Assembly (NCBI GenBank): GCA_034509755.1
Contig: CM067544.1
Location: forward strand, 7,357,501 to 7,421,500
Length of the DNA: 64,000 bases
Source of the DNA: Anisodus tanguticus
Taxonomy: Eukaryota; Streptophyta; Magnoliopsida; Solanales; Solanaceae
Direction: 5' to 3'
Made by a program: the position numbers and the translations under genes
In this document: piece after piece, positions 45,690 to 57,878 of the stretch
Layout of the letters: each line of letters starts with the position of its first letter
Numbering within the stretch: position 1 is the first letter of the stretch
The notes under the pieces: generated by a model
What the model was told of the DNA's origin: nothing
What the model saw: only the letters and a program-made list of their open reading frames with translations
Database searches by the model: none

Positions 45690-46530
45690 CAATCATGTCT
45701 TCTTAGCTCTTGATTGAAAATTTAAATTGTATACATCAATAGTATAATTTTCTATTAGTGTTATTTAATATATCATACTAATTAAAGTTCTTTCTAAGTT
45801 ATCATATTAGACGACTTATTACGAAGTTAATTAGCTATTGTGTAGATTAACTTAACTTGTTGGTAAATATATATACTATTAATGCACATCACTAACTTTA
45901 TTGTCCATCGAATCTGATTAACTGGATCTGATCCCTTAACTCCGCACGGTGGACAACGCAACACCATCTAATGACATGGACATTGAATGCGACCATGTGA
46001 TGAGCTTCCTAACTAAATTATAACTATGTGATTGGAAACCATGGCTTAGATTCATTGATTGTTCGATTTGATTTTTTATGTTAGAGCGAGTTAAAAGTCG
46101 CGTAAGTCTATACGCCCTCGAATATATAAGAGGGCAAACTTGGTTGGATGGATAGACTTCAAATTAAATTACTTAGGAAAAGAATAATAGAGCTGGCTTT
46201 GTCTTTGATATGTTTTATCTGTACCAATTGGTACAGATGGATTAGAAGGCAAAGATAATATTCCAACACATACACCGCGAATATGGAAGAGAGATGGATT
46301 TAATTAGTAATTTACCATTTTAATTGGAATATACGCTTAAATCATGTAAACTTGGCTGCGAGTATATATAAACGAAACCCAACTCAACATTCAGTGGCAG
46401 AGGTAAAGGTAAAAATAAATTTCAATTGAATTCTTTTCGTTTGAAAGTTATATTATTAAAGTAAAATAAAATTAAAGCTATTAATTATTAACGCAAATTA
46501 TTGAATCCCCGTGACATAAGGAAGCTTAAA
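45690..46530. other. Spacer between Copia C and Copia D
   Basis: AT-rich. No ORF, repeat pair or tRNA-like box that I can support. Confidence 0.4.
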
Positions 46531-46536
46531 AAAAAT

Positions 46537-46817
46537 TGAAAGAAATAATCCCTTGATTATTTTCATTAATTGAAAGAGTATTTATATAAGTTACATATTT
46601 TCATAATAGGAGAATCTTATTCCTATTCTACTCCTAAAATCTTATTCTATTTGGATACTAAATATACAATTATGGCAATACAAATATTATGGTAAGTGTA
46701 CAATGCTAATTACACTACAATATTACATAAACTAGAAGACTATAATATTACCTAAATATCTACACCATATACGGTTTCTATACTAAATCCGAGAGCCCCA
46801 TATACACACAATATACA
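46537..46817 (-). repeat. Copia D 3' LTR
   Basis: 281 bp on the minus strand from TGTATATTG to TTTCA. It differs from 48859-49140 at scattered positions. Confidence 0.88.
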
Positions 46818-46822
46818 AAAAA

Positions 46823-48691
46823 TTATACTTGAAATTTTTTCGCGATCGGAAACGTCCATAAAAACTTAGAATAATCATCCAAAAAAAGAACATAATATCG
46901 ATGACCCATAGAACTAAGAATATGAGACGTCCATAAGTCGCTATGAATAATATCAAATTGCATTAAAGTATGAGATTTGGAGTCTACAAATGACAACTTA
47001 ACAATTTTTCCTAAAGAACAAGATTGACAATTTGGAGTACGACTCGTACCCTTACATGAAATAAAACTATTTTTATCTAAAGATGACAAAATAGAGCACC
47101 CCGGATGACCAAGACGAGTATGCCACAAAGAAGAAGAAATGGCTGCAAAAGCTGACGGCAGGGCTGGACTCGATGGACCGGAACTGGGTGTGATAGGATA
47201 AAGATCTCCCCTACTATCACATCTCATGATAGGACTCCCCGTCTTGAAATCCTTCATAGAGAAACCAAATAGATCAAATTCAATAGAAACAGAATTGTTA
47301 GTAATGAATTTACGGACATAGACTAAGTTTTTAATCAATTTGGGGCGTGTAGGGTGTTTTTCAAGATAAAAGGAGGATGAGGGGGAGATAATGTTTTATG
47401 ACCATAACCACAAATTGAAATAGAATTACCATTACCATTACCAATAATTATACCGCGGGGTCAAATTGGAACAAGACGAGAGCGTACCTGAATCGGATGT
47501 CATGTAGGTAGTGGCCCTGGTGTCCATACACCAATTTGGGTCCGGTGGATTTAAACCAAGCGTGTGCATTAAGGCTTCGATGTCGGTAGGTGTGGATGAT
47601 GATGCGTGACGGGCTTGCGGGCGCCGAGGCCCAAGCACCCCTGCTTGCGGTCTCGGCCCAGACTACTGGCTATAACTGGACCATGCCGAATTGGGCCTGA
47701 ACTGCTGATGGGCCGTCCACTGCCAATTGGGCTGAAACTACCGCTGGGAGGTAAACTGGCTGGGCCCAAACTGCTGCTGTGGGGCCCACTGCCACTGCAT
47801 AGGGGCCCACTGCCACTGCATAGGGGCCCACTGTGGGCCCCAGAACTGTTGTTGTTGCTGCTGACCACCGCGAGGACCTCCACCGCCACCACCATTCTGC
47901 CGGCTGCCGTCGTTGTTGCCGCCGCAGCTTTTGCCATTATTTTTCTTATTTCCACCCTTTTTGCCGCCACCGTTGTTGTGATTTTGGCCCGAGTTGTTGA
48001 AACCGGTAGGATACACCGTGGACTCGGTCATCATGACTACGAGACTAGTACCGATAGCCGCTCGTTTGGCCATGCCTGCTTCTTCAAGTGTAAGCATGGA
48101 ACGAGCCTGATAAAATTGTGAAAACGGATTGCTTTGCCAAAGAAGCGTTCCCACACCACTATAGGCCTCAGAGAGGCCGAAAATCATTTAGAGGACCAAA
48201 CGATCGTTCAAAACCGACGCGCCAACGTTGCGAAGTTGGTCCGCCAATTCCTTTAATCTTTTGCAATAAGCCGAAACATTAGGGAAATCTTCCATATTGA
48301 CGTGGGAGAAATCCTGCTCAAGGGTAACGACTCTAGAATTTTGATTATCTTGGAATATATCACGCAGTCTATCCCAAGTCTCATGTGCCGTAGCATCGGC
48401 CTCAATAATTGTTTGCAAATGGTCGGTAGATATGGTGGAACATATCCACTGAAGTACGGTAGCATCAATAGTCGTCCACAACTTAGGATCATCCTCGCGT
48501 TTTGGCACCTCCGTATCCTCAGGAGCTGCGGGGATTATGTGATGGATGACTTGATGTGATCGTGCGTGAATTTTGAACAGTTCGGCCCACGTCGCATAAT
48601 GGATGTTTTCTATTTCAAGAACAAGAGGGATGTTATTCTTGATGTTAGAAACTGTTAGGGCAGGATGAAACATGTTCCGGGATGTAGACAT
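46823..48691 (-). pseudogene. Copia D gag-protease-integrase fragment
   Basis: Gag starts at 48691 ([20 protein letters not shown]) and is open to a single stop at 48188-48190, where Copia F has a glutamine. It continues in the same frame to 47738, ending in a Gln/Trp-rich tail with a 21-bp duplicated unit encoding APMQWQW twice. Protease reads CMDTRATTY near 47525, so the active-site glycine is replaced by arginine. The pre-integrase LWHTRLGHPG is near 47125. Integrase runs through HSDLWTSHILSS (about 46940) to LDDYSKFLWTFPIAKKFQV and then ends abruptly at the deletion. Confidence 0.88.
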
Positions 48692-48858
48692 ATTGGTAGA
48701 ACAGTATGTGATTGAGGGAGTAGGGAGAAAAATATTTTTGGAAGAAGAGGGTTCTCGTCGGCACGAAACCCGAGAGCAAGGTCTCAGATTTGGCTAGGGA
48801 TTTCGACGGAAGAAGTGGAGAATTTTGGGAGAGAAAATAAACCTAGACTCTTGATACC

Positions 48859-49140
48859 ATGAAAGAAATAATCCCTTAATTATTTTCATTAATTGAAAGA
48901 ATATTTATACAAGTTACATATTTCCATAATAGGAGAATCATATTCATATTCTACTCCTAAAACCTTATTCTATTTGGATACTAAATATACAATTATGGTA
49001 ATACAAATATTATGGTAAGTGTGCAATACTAATTACACTACAATATTACCTAAACTAGGAGACTAAAATATTAACTAAATATCTACACCATATATGGTTT
49101 CTATACTAAATCCGAGAGCCCCATATACACACAATATACA
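48859..49140 (-). repeat. Copia D 5' LTR
   Basis: 282 bp, TGTATATTGTG...TTTCTTTCA on the minus strand, followed directly by the primer-binding site. Confidence 0.88.
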
Positions 49141-49144
49141 TGTA

Positions 49145-51300
49145 TATGGGGTATATTTAACAAAAATATCATTTTTGTAATTCTTGAAACTTCCTTATTA
49201 GAATTTATGTCTGTCATCGGAGACAAAGGTAGAGGCCCTTATACGTGTTCGATCGAATCAAGTAGGTTTTGTTCAAAAAGTGTATGTGTTAAGAATTAAA
49301 TATGTATATATATTAAATTTAGAACTCAATTATTAATATTTGAAGTTGCTCATAAAGTTTAAACTTGACTCCGCTCTCCGCTTTGCGCGTAGTTAATCTG
49401 GACGGAAATAAAACTTTAGGATATTGACACACATACCATGTAACATTAATGTAACATAATAATTGTAGAAGAATCCAAATCCGAAAAGGAAAAAGAAAAA
49501 GAAAAAAGAAAAGAGAAAAGAAAGATGCAAAGTGTGTGTGTGTGTCCATATGATAAAATCAAAACAACATGATAGCACTTGGATGGAACATTAGAGAGAG
49601 GGACACTGAAGCACGCGTTGCCGGTTCAAGAAGGTGCACAAGTATGGGGGTGGTAGGGTCCTTTTGGGTTTACTAAAAGGCTGAGCCACGCCCTACCCTT
49701 CACCTTCCTGTTACTTGGTCCCATCTCCCTAGCTTTTTTTCAAAAAAAAAATAAAAAAAATGGGCATCATCACATATATGAGTATATAGTAATTACTAAT
49801 ATGAGTAGATGATATTACTCCTGAATTGAGAAGTTTGTAATATTGTTGAATGATCCTGAATTGAAAAGTTTGTAGTAAAGTGATAAAAGTGATTTGAACA
49901 TTATTTGAGGTTGCAGGTTTAAATTTCAGGTATGCATTTTGATATTTTTTAGTACCCTTATCAGAATCCAGGATAATGCAGTAATGGTAGTACATTTTGT
50001 AATTGTACAGCAAGTGGCGCATCATCAATCTTTTTAGTGTTCAGACCAAAGATAGGATATTTTGTTGATGAATAAAAGCTGTCCTAAACTGCAGGATCTT
50101 CTTCAGCCACAAAAATGTTTCATTACAAAAAAAGCCCTGCCAAAAGTAGTACTATCATATCTTCCTCTCTTTCATGAGTACTAGTACACTGTTTCCCTTC
50201 CACAGTTTCCTTTTGGCACCTTCCCCTCTTTATACTCTTCTTGTCATAAATCTACCTAAACACTGGAAATAGCAAATGTCAAGAAGCACTACCATCTTTT
50301 AATTAAATCCCCCCCCCCCCCAGTAAAACAAAATAAAATAAAATATTGACTCGTCCACTGGATCAGGAGTTTGTTTTGGATTTCCATGAAATCTTGTTTT
50401 TTGAGGGTTCAGATAAGTTAAGGCCATGTGTTTCTGTGTGGGATGAGATCACGGGTGGGATTTGAATTAAATGACAGGGACAACTCCTGACTTGAATTAA
50501 TATACTAATTAACTTGAGATAATAACATTAATCATAACATGTATACACGCTAGCTGCTCACACAAATCTATGTATGAAATGTCGATATTACCTCTGTTTT
50601 GGTCTGTGCCACAGAAAAAAGAGTGTATACTACATAGTTTTTTCTTGGTTAAATATACTATATACTTCTAATATGCATGTAATTTAAATTATTGAGAGGA
50701 TGCAGGGTGTGAATGAAAGTAGGGCTTTCTTCCCAATACAAACAGCACCATCATCCTTTTGCATTTTAACAAGGTTTTTAAATTTATTCTACCTGAAATT
50801 CACTGCAAAAAACCTTTTCTTTGTCGCCAACTAGTGAAGCAGATATTCTCTTCTTCCCATATGGGGAGAAAGAATAGATGATGAACAAGCTGCCTTGAGC
50901 CTGGAGATCTATATTGCTAAAATAATATATGTACCTTCCTTTCCTAACGTGGGACAATTGCTGACAGGACTCTCATTACTCTGTTAATAATATGATTTAA
51001 TTTAATATACACTGATTGACTGTAAAAAATATTGATCACTTTTGTGCTTGATATGTAGTAACATATAATCTGTTTTATTTTTAAAATACCAATTTCATTT
51101 CTGTAAAGTTGTAGTTATATCAATTATTTTATGGTGTGCTAATATATCTAGAAATTACTGGCCTGACTAATTTAAATATGTGCCGCATAGAATCATATAG
51201 GGAAAATCGCTTCATATCAGAAAATTTTATATTATGAGACTCGATCGAACCTGATACCACTAACTAAGAGGATATCAATTTCAAGTGGCAACTAACTAGA
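49145..51300. other. Spacer with simple repeats
   Basis: No gene recognised. It contains a purine-rich run (gaaaaagaaaaagaaaaaag) near 49488-49520, a (TG)n run near 49531-49544, an A-run near 49741-49760 and a C-run near 50310-50321. Minus-strand ORFs around 49319-50028 have low-complexity translations. Confidence 0.4.
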
Positions 51301-51311
51301 ACTCTTAATTA

Positions 51312-51660
51312 GGGGTCGTTTGGTTCAAGGAATTAAGTGGATTATACCGGAAGAAATTTTGGTTAAAGTTATGACATGCTTGATTGGATCAGGTGTTAGG
51401 TAAAACTGGTATTACTTTTATACCAAAATCTTGATATAAGTTGTCCCATATAATATTAAGATTATAGTCCAAACTCCTTTCTACCTCATAAAGTTAGGAG
51501 TAAGGTCTGTGTACATTCTACTCTTTTCAAACTCAACTCGTGGAACTACACTGGGACGTATGTTGTTGTATAGTCCCAGCTAGCTGGGATATCCTTATTT
51601 TAAACCATTATTTTTTATTGCTCCACAACACTTCTCCGATCCACTTAGCCAAACGGCCCG
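51312..51660. mobile_element. MITE with GGGYCGTTTGG-type ends
   Basis: The left end ggggtcgtttggttcaagg and the right end ttagccaaacggcccgcc (reverse complement ggcgggccgtttggctaa) form an imperfect inverted repeat. The interior is AT-rich and noncoding and includes the SINE-like tail at 51470-51580. Boundaries are approximate. Confidence 0.45.
51470..51580 (+). repeat. Third SINE-like (TTG)n tail
   Basis: tccttt-ctacctcataaag, taaggtctgtgtacattctac, aactcgtggaactacactgg and tatgttgttgta follow the same order as the copies at 5150-5262 and 4340-4485, though more diverged. Confidence 0.5.
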
Positions 51661-51822
51661 CCAAGAAAGAGACTCAATTTAAAATGAATAATTGTACTAA
51701 ACCATTAAAGAGGCACTATCATTATCGAAATGGGTTCCCACAATAAAGGTGTGACAAACTTAAACTCAAAACTCCAATATCTATATATGGGACCCTACAA
51801 ATGGGATAATGATATTGATATG

Positions 51823-51986
51823 TGTAGAATAATGTAATTTTCTTTGTCCAAAGTCTTTTCATTAATATAATATATATAGGAGTTTACAATTGTAATCCTA
51901 ATCGGATGATAATATTTACTTTACATAATTACATTAGAATACCAATTACAGAATATATGGAGAATATTTACTTATTCTCTATCACA
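51823..51986 (-). repeat. Copia E 3' LTR (164 bp)
   Basis: TGTGATAGAG...TTCTACA on the minus strand. Its last 86 bp match 56001-56086. Confidence 0.83.
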
Positions 51987-52019
51987 CCCCCTCAGTTGGA
52001 GTGGGAGGAGGCCGGACGC

Positions 52020-55000
52020 TCAGATTGGATCTGAAGTCAAGGAACATCCGCCGAGGAAGTCCCTTAGTGAATATATTTGTGAATTGATAGGAAGGAGGAA
52101 CATACAACACCCGAACATGGCTTATGACAACCTTATCACGAACAAAATGAATATCCATCTCAATATATTTGGTTCGCTAATGCTGGATCGGGTTATGAGA
52201 CAAGTAAACAACATAGATGTTATCACAGTAGACAAGAGATGCCTTACGTAAGGGACAATGAAGCTCTAGAAGAAGATTTCTGAGCCAGCAGATCTTGGTA
52301 ATAACGTTCGCAACGCCTCTATATTCTGTTTCTGCACTCGAACGAAAAAGTGTGGCTTGCCTTTTGGCAGACCACGAGATGAGATTATCACCAAAAAATA
52401 CGCATTAGCCAGAAGTAGATCGACGTGTGTCCGGACAACTACCATAATCGGCGTCCGTATATGATAACAGTCTGGTTGGTGCAGATGGATAAAGATGTAA
52501 TCCGTAGTCAAGAGTACTCTTAACGTATCGAATGATACGTTTAAGAGCGGTAAAGTGAGGCTTCCTGGGAGCATGCATGAAAAGACACACATGTTGAACG
52601 ACATAGGCAATATCGGGCCTAGTGAAGGTAAGATACTGAAATGCACCAATAAGCCTCCTATAAAAAGAATGATCGAGTACCGGATCCCCGTCACCGTCAC
52701 TGAGTTTTGACTTTGAGTCGACTGGAGTGGGCATGATCTTGCAGTTTGCCATTTTAGTCATGTAAACAATCTCTTTGGCATATTTACGCTGACACGGGAA
52801 CATTGCATTTTTGGATCTGGTCACTGAAATCTCAAAAAATAACTCAACTTATCCAAGTCTGTCATAGAAAATTCTGATTTTAGCAGGATAATGATCTCAT
52901 GTTTCAATACATCAGATGAGGCAGTCAGAACTATATCATCCACATATAGCAAAAGGTATGCAGTGTCATTACCTCGATGAAAAATAAAAAATGAATTATC
53001 ACTTTTGTTGCACACGAACCCGATCTGCATGATGTAAGTGGCAAAGCGCTCATACCAAGCCCTGGGGCATGTTCAAGCCATAGAGTGACTTTCGAAGACA
53101 ATAGACATACTAAGGAGCCTCTAGATGCACAAAGCTAGGCGGTTGATGCATATATACTGTTTCTTTCAAACCCCCATGTAAGAACGCATTTTTCACATCA
53201 AGTTGATGAATCGGCCAGTTCTTTCCCATAGCTATGCTCAAAACAATGTGAATGGTGGCTAGTTTAAACACTGAACTAAAGGTCTCACCACAATCAACTC
53301 CATCTTGTTGTCCCATGCCCTTTATCACAAGTCTCGCCTTATAGCGTTCAAGCTCACCACTATCTCTGAATTTGTGACGATATAGCCACATGCAACGAAT
53401 CACATTCACCCTTATGGTCTCGGAACAAGATCCCAAGTGCATTGTGTAGTGAGCGCATTAAATTCCTCACGCATGGCCGCATTCTAATTCGGGTCAAACT
53501 TGGCTAATTTTGGGTTTTTAGGTATAGGTGAGATAGTCTGGGTGGATAGGTTAAAGTGAACTTTTGGTTTGAAACGTGCTGAGTACGGGTTTCCATACGG
53601 TAGGTCGGAAGTGGGACTGTTTGGGTCACGGGTAGTGGGTTGGTTACGGGCAGTGGGGTGGTTTGGGACATGGTATTTTCACGGGCAGTGGGTTCGGTGA
53701 CACGGGCAGTGGGGTGGGGTTGGGGTTTGGCAATGGACTCAGTGACACTGGATTTCCCATCTCGGGAACAATGGTAGGGGGTGGGGCAGTGAGCATGGTG
53801 ATAGGATGGTATGGGTGCCACAATGTATTGCATTTTTAATGAGGGGGGAAGTGTCCAGAAAGCTGTAATCAATTACTTGAAAATTTTGGATGTTTGCAAA
53901 TGGGAAAACGTTCTCCTTGAATGTGACATAACGAGAGACTAGAATTTTATATGTGGACAAATCATAGCATAAGTACCCCCTATGGTTTGACGGGAAACCT
54001 AAAAAATGGAAGGGGTAGTTCTAGGTGCTAATTTGTGAGGGGCCGTGGAGGTGAGATTTGGATAGCATAGACAACTAAAAATCCGAAGGTGATCATAAAA
54101 GGGTGTCCGACGGAAGAAAATTTTGATTGGAGTTTTATTTTGAAGAGTTCATGTTGGTAATATATTAAGGAGGTATGCTTCCATATGTAAGGCGTATACC
54201 CAAAAAGAATGGGGGATGAAAACATGGAAGAGCATAGTGCAGATCTTATTGTTGATGGTGCGTATGATTCTTTCGGTTTTACCATTTTGAGGTGAGGTAT
54301 GGGGGCAAGAAAATTGAAACACCATGTCGTGGTCCGCACAAAATTTATGAAAGAGAAGGTTGTCAAACTCATGACCGTTATCACATTGAAACGTTTTGAT
54401 TGTCTTTTCAAATTGGGTTTTAACATATGCTTGAAATTCAAGAAAAATTGTGTAGACTTGGGACTTATGTTTTAGAGGATACACCCAAAGAAAGTAAGAG
54501 AAATTATTCAAAAATACCAAATAATATTTGTGACCTGGTGTGCTAGTAATGAGATATGTCCATAAATCTGCATGAATAATGTCAAAGGGAGAAAATATTG
54601 CACTTAATGAAGATTGAAAAGAAAGTTTAACATGTTTTCCTAAAGGACAAGAGTAGCAAGCGGGGGTAAATTTCCCGTTATTACATTGTATGAATTTCTA
54701 ACTTCTAAGAAAATTGAAAACTGGTGCTCCCGAGTGCCTGAATCTACTGTGCCAAGTGGATGGAAAGATTGCAGCTAGAGAGGTTAGTGGACTGACGCTT
54801 GCAGCTTAAGTGGATGAGAAAGGATATAGGTCCCCCACTATTGCATCTCGTAAGAGTTTTCCCCGTACGTAGGTCCTTCACAGAAAAATCAAACAGGTCA
54901 AACTCAATAGATACAAAATTGTCACTAGCAAACTTTCTAATAGAGATTAAGTTTTTAATGATGTTAGGAGCATATAGAAAATTTTTGGGGTAAATGATGG

Positions 55001-55402
55001 GTGAGGCGGTTGTATTTGAGTGGTGCCATAACCTTGAATTGGAATGCGTTTGTCATTGCCGATCATAATAGATTGAGGATTATTCAAATTAAATAGGTTA
55101 GGGATATTACCAGTGTCGCGAGTGAGGTGGGATGTGGCACTTGTATCCATGTACCATGCGTCGTCGGGCTACTGGAGATTCATAGTGTTGTAAGCCTGAC
55201 TCAGTTCGGTAGGGATCATGGGACCGTAGGCCTGCTGTTGGGCCGTGAAGAAGTGGGTCTGGTGCTGGTGGCCCGTGTATTGTGGGCTTGAAGGTAGGTC
55301 CATGATGTTGGGTTGCAATAAGGAATACCCTATCATATTCATGGATGGTAGGTTAGATAGAAAGACGAGGTTGTTGAAGAACCCTAAAAGTGAGTGATAC
55401 AC
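52020..55402 (-). pseudogene. Copia E pol polyprotein, broken
   Basis: In minus-strand order: a short gag-tail piece (55402-55169) is followed by protease with YMDTSATSHLTRDTG (about 55155-55105), where the active-site glycine has become serine. Integrase has CDNGHEFDN and KTERIIRTINN (54520-54149). A linker rich in Pro/Thr lies at 53872-53504. RT (53442-53110) contains LDVKNAFLHG, and YVDDIVLTASS is intact near 52950-52920. The RT end and RNase H (52824-52266) include LTFTRPDIAYVVQHVC. Stops and frame changes between these blocks make it inactive. Confidence 0.88.
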
Positions 55403-55404
55403 TT

Positions 55405-55717
55405 TTCAATGCGGTGAAAAGTTGCAAGAATCCGTTGATTGGAGAGAGGAATGTGCTTTTGTTCCCCAAGCAGTTCTTCCTTCCAGTTATACAGCCAGTG
55501 AGATAGATGTTATGAAAAAGAGTCTAGAACAACGGGCTCTCCTTTTGGAATCAAGAAGACAAGAGGTTTTACTTTTAGACAACGAGATTGCCTTTAATGA
55601 AGCAATTACCGAAGAAAGAGAGCAGAGAATACAAGAAATACAACAACAAATTGGTGAAGTGAATGAAATTTTCAAGGACCTTGATGTTCTTTTTCACAAG
55701 TAGGGAGCTATGATTGG
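55405..55717 (+). pseudogene. Captured syntaxin (Qa-SNARE, SYP2-like) cDNA fragment
   Basis: The plus strand encodes AFVPQAVLPSSYTASEID, then QRALLLESRRQEVLLLDNEI, then EEREQRIQEIQQQIGEVNEI and FKDLDVLFHK. This matches the linker and first half of the SNARE motif in plant vacuolar/prevacuolar syntaxins of the SYP22/VAM3 type. The reading is uninterrupted by introns. A TAG at 55701-55703 replaces the glutamine expected at the SNARE zero layer, after which GAMI is still readable before homology ends. The Habc domain and membrane anchor are absent, so it cannot make a working SNARE. The first codons look shifted near 55415. Confidence 0.85.
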
Positions 55718-55777
55718 CCAGACTTATTATACGCTACAAGGGGTTTGAGAGGAGGCTATGGTTTGGCTTTGATACCA

Positions 55778-55898
55778 TGTAAAGAATGGATCTTGAGCCT
55801 AACTCAACTCCAAAAGTTAGCCTGTGGGGTGAGAATTATTCAAGTTCATATAAGGAGTTTATGTTCCCATTCCATTTTCGATGTGGGACTCTTTAACA
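55778..55898 (-). repeat. Small 121-bp LTR (TRIM-like) next to the syntaxin fragment
   Basis: On the minus strand it starts TGTTAAAGAGTCCCACATCG and ends CTTTACA. It is preceded by a G-rich tract GTGCGGGGAG and followed by TGGTATCAAAGCC (55777-55765), a methionine-tRNA primer-binding site. The short length and the GAGTCCCACATCG start fit small non-autonomous LTR elements. No partner LTR is visible on the far side of the syntaxin fragment. Confidence 0.65.
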
Positions 55899-56000
55899 CT
55901 CCCCGCACGCCCAGACCTCATTAACTGGAGCGTGGACAATATAATTTGGGGGTCCAACATCGGTGAATAAAGAATTGGAATGAGTCTTACTCTGATACGA

Positions 56001-56086
56001 TGTAGAATAGTGTAACTCTCCTTGTCTGTAATTTTTTCATTAATACAATATATATAGGAGTTTACAATTATAATCCTAATCGGATG
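56001..56086 (-). repeat. Copia E 5' LTR remnant
   Basis: Matches the 3' half of the LTR at 51823-51986 (shared tatataggagtttacaatt and aatcctaatcggatga). Homology stops at about 56086, so the upstream half is missing. Confidence 0.8.
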
Positions 56087-56089
56087 AGT

Positions 56090-57585
56090 CTATCAATATG
56101 AAATGGGGAGGAGGAGGAAAAAATAGTGGAAAGGGGAGCAGAGGCTCCACCAAACCAACATCCTTATCAATCAAAATTTAGGTTATGATCGAACAAATAT
56201 AGAAAATGGGATTTGATATATCACAAAAGGAGTTTGCGTCACCCACTCATGACGTACCGTACAATTCCTTCTAGACAAAAGAAAAAGGAATGAACATGAT
56301 TATACCAAATATACTTAAAGGCAAAAAATACACACGACTAAAAATTTATTTTTACAAAAACAAAAGACTAGTAGTACTACTAGATAAGATTAAGTTGTAT
56401 GGACAAGCATGTATTATTGGACTTTTGTCCCCATTCCCCACTTCCTGTTCTTCTTTTTATTGCCATCACATACATATATTCAGGGGTTCAGTTTAGCCAC
56501 ACATATTTGAAAATTGAAATACTCATCACATCATTTCAGTGGCATCATAATTGGTTCCCTGAAGAAATATTTGACATTATATTACTTGCAGGTCCCTTTC
56601 CTATAAGAAGCTATGATATTCTTTATTATTTTAATTTCTATTTATATTGACTGCCTTTTTAAAAAAATTAAGAAGCAAAATTCATAATTATATTACCCGA
56701 ATAATTTGGTCAAAAGGTTAAATGTTTGTGTATACTATTCCTCCTTTTTCCTAAGGAGAAATATATGAGAAAAAAATACGCAACTAGTGATATATCTTCC
56801 AATAACAACAAATTATAGTCGATTCGCAGATATAATTGGTGCAATTTAATTTATGTGGAAGGTTATTACTTTCCGTATTTTTCCAGGTTATCATTTCTAC
56901 TATTACAAATAGACTGATAGTATAAGAAAATGAGGATGGTCAAAACTAAGAGTGCTCAAACAGTGGATTCCACATGACCAACATTTCGTTTAATATGAAT
57001 GTGTTCGATATTTTTGTTAACGTGGGTACCAGATAGCAAGTATGATATGATGATCCTCTTCTGTCTTAAGCGAAATTATTAGTGGAATAAAGTCTAAAAG
57101 GGGCGATTTATGGATAATTTAAGATATCATTAATCTCTTATTTTTCTTTCCCAGAATTTGGATAGCGACTAATAGCATGCACTCATATGGAATTCTAATT
57201 TCTACCCGTCGTCTAATTTGTTGAAACCAAAGTTTTACATTAATAAACTCAAACTCAACTACTCTGTCAAACAAAAAAGAAAAAGAGACCAAAGTAACAA
57301 AATTTAAAAAGAAGGAATAGCAGTAGTAAATACTAATCCTTGGCCTACTAAAGCCTTCCTACCAAACGAGATGAAGATTATCTCGAGGATAAAGTATTTG
57401 CACATTTTAAAAATGCTCTGCGGAAATTTTTGTAATGAAAGGGTTGGAGACTCGATTAAAATTAATACCGAGCTATTTATGACAATTGATACGTTAAAGC
57501 ATGTCGTAGCAATTATCATACATAAAGAGAATAATAGCATGTTTGACAAGTTTATTTTTCTTCAAAAGTAATTATTTTTAAAAGC
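56090..57585. other. Spacer without recognisable genes
   Basis: AT-rich. ORFs at 56290-56650 and 57304-57571 are short, in shifting frames, and have no motif I recognise. Confidence 0.4.
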
Positions 57586-57588
57586 AGG

Positions 57589-57878
57589 GGTGTTTGATCA
57601 AGCTTTTGAGAGAAAATAAGTACTTTTGGAGAATAGCGGAAGTAGTTTTTCAAAAACTAAAAAAAGTAGTTTTTCCTCATAAACACTTTTTTTAAAAACA
57701 CTTTTTAAAAAAGATACACTTTTAGAAGCACTTTTAAATGCTTGACCAAACACCAATTGCTGTTCAAAAGTGTTTTTTAAATGAATGGCCAAACACAAAC
57801 TAATTCTCACCAAAAATATTTTTTTTTAAAATATTTTTCAAAATAAGCTGATTTTAAAAACTTGACCAAACATACTAT
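57589..57878. mobile_element. MITE with TGTTTGRTCAAG ends
   Basis: The left end gtgtttgatcaagcttttga and the right end aaaacttgaccaaacat (reverse complement atgtttggtcaagtttt) form inverted repeats. Further ccaaaca motifs lie inside. The interior is A/T-rich with repeated 'acactttt' blocks and does not code. Similar hAT-like MITEs are common in Solanaceae. I could not fix a target duplication. Confidence 0.65.

Larger units (their letters stand above)
46537..49140 (-). mobile_element. Copia D, deletion derivative lacking RT and RNase H
   Basis: A minus-strand element with two similar LTRs of 281-282 bp (5' LTR 48859-49140, 3' LTR 46537-46817), each starting TGTATATTGTGTG and ending TTTCTTTCA. 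The primer-binding site TGGTATCAAGAGTC follows the 5' LTR (48858-48845). The interior is gag, protease, pre-integrase and the first part of integrase. It stops at about 46823, only 5 nt before the 3' LTR, so the rest of integrase, RT, RNase H and the purine tract are gone. I see no clear target duplication. Confidence 0.88.
51823..56086 (-). mobile_element. Copia E, defective, carrying a nested foreign insert
   Basis: A minus-strand Copia element. The 3' LTR is 51823-51986 (TGTGATAGAG...TTCTACA), preceded by the purine tract CTGAGGGGG. Only the last 86 bp of the 5' LTR remain (56001-56086), followed by a mutated primer-binding site TCGTATCAGAG. The interior runs from the end of gag through protease, integrase, RT and RNase H. 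The front of gag is replaced by a stretch (about 55405-55985) holding a syntaxin fragment and a small foreign LTR. Confidence 0.85.
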
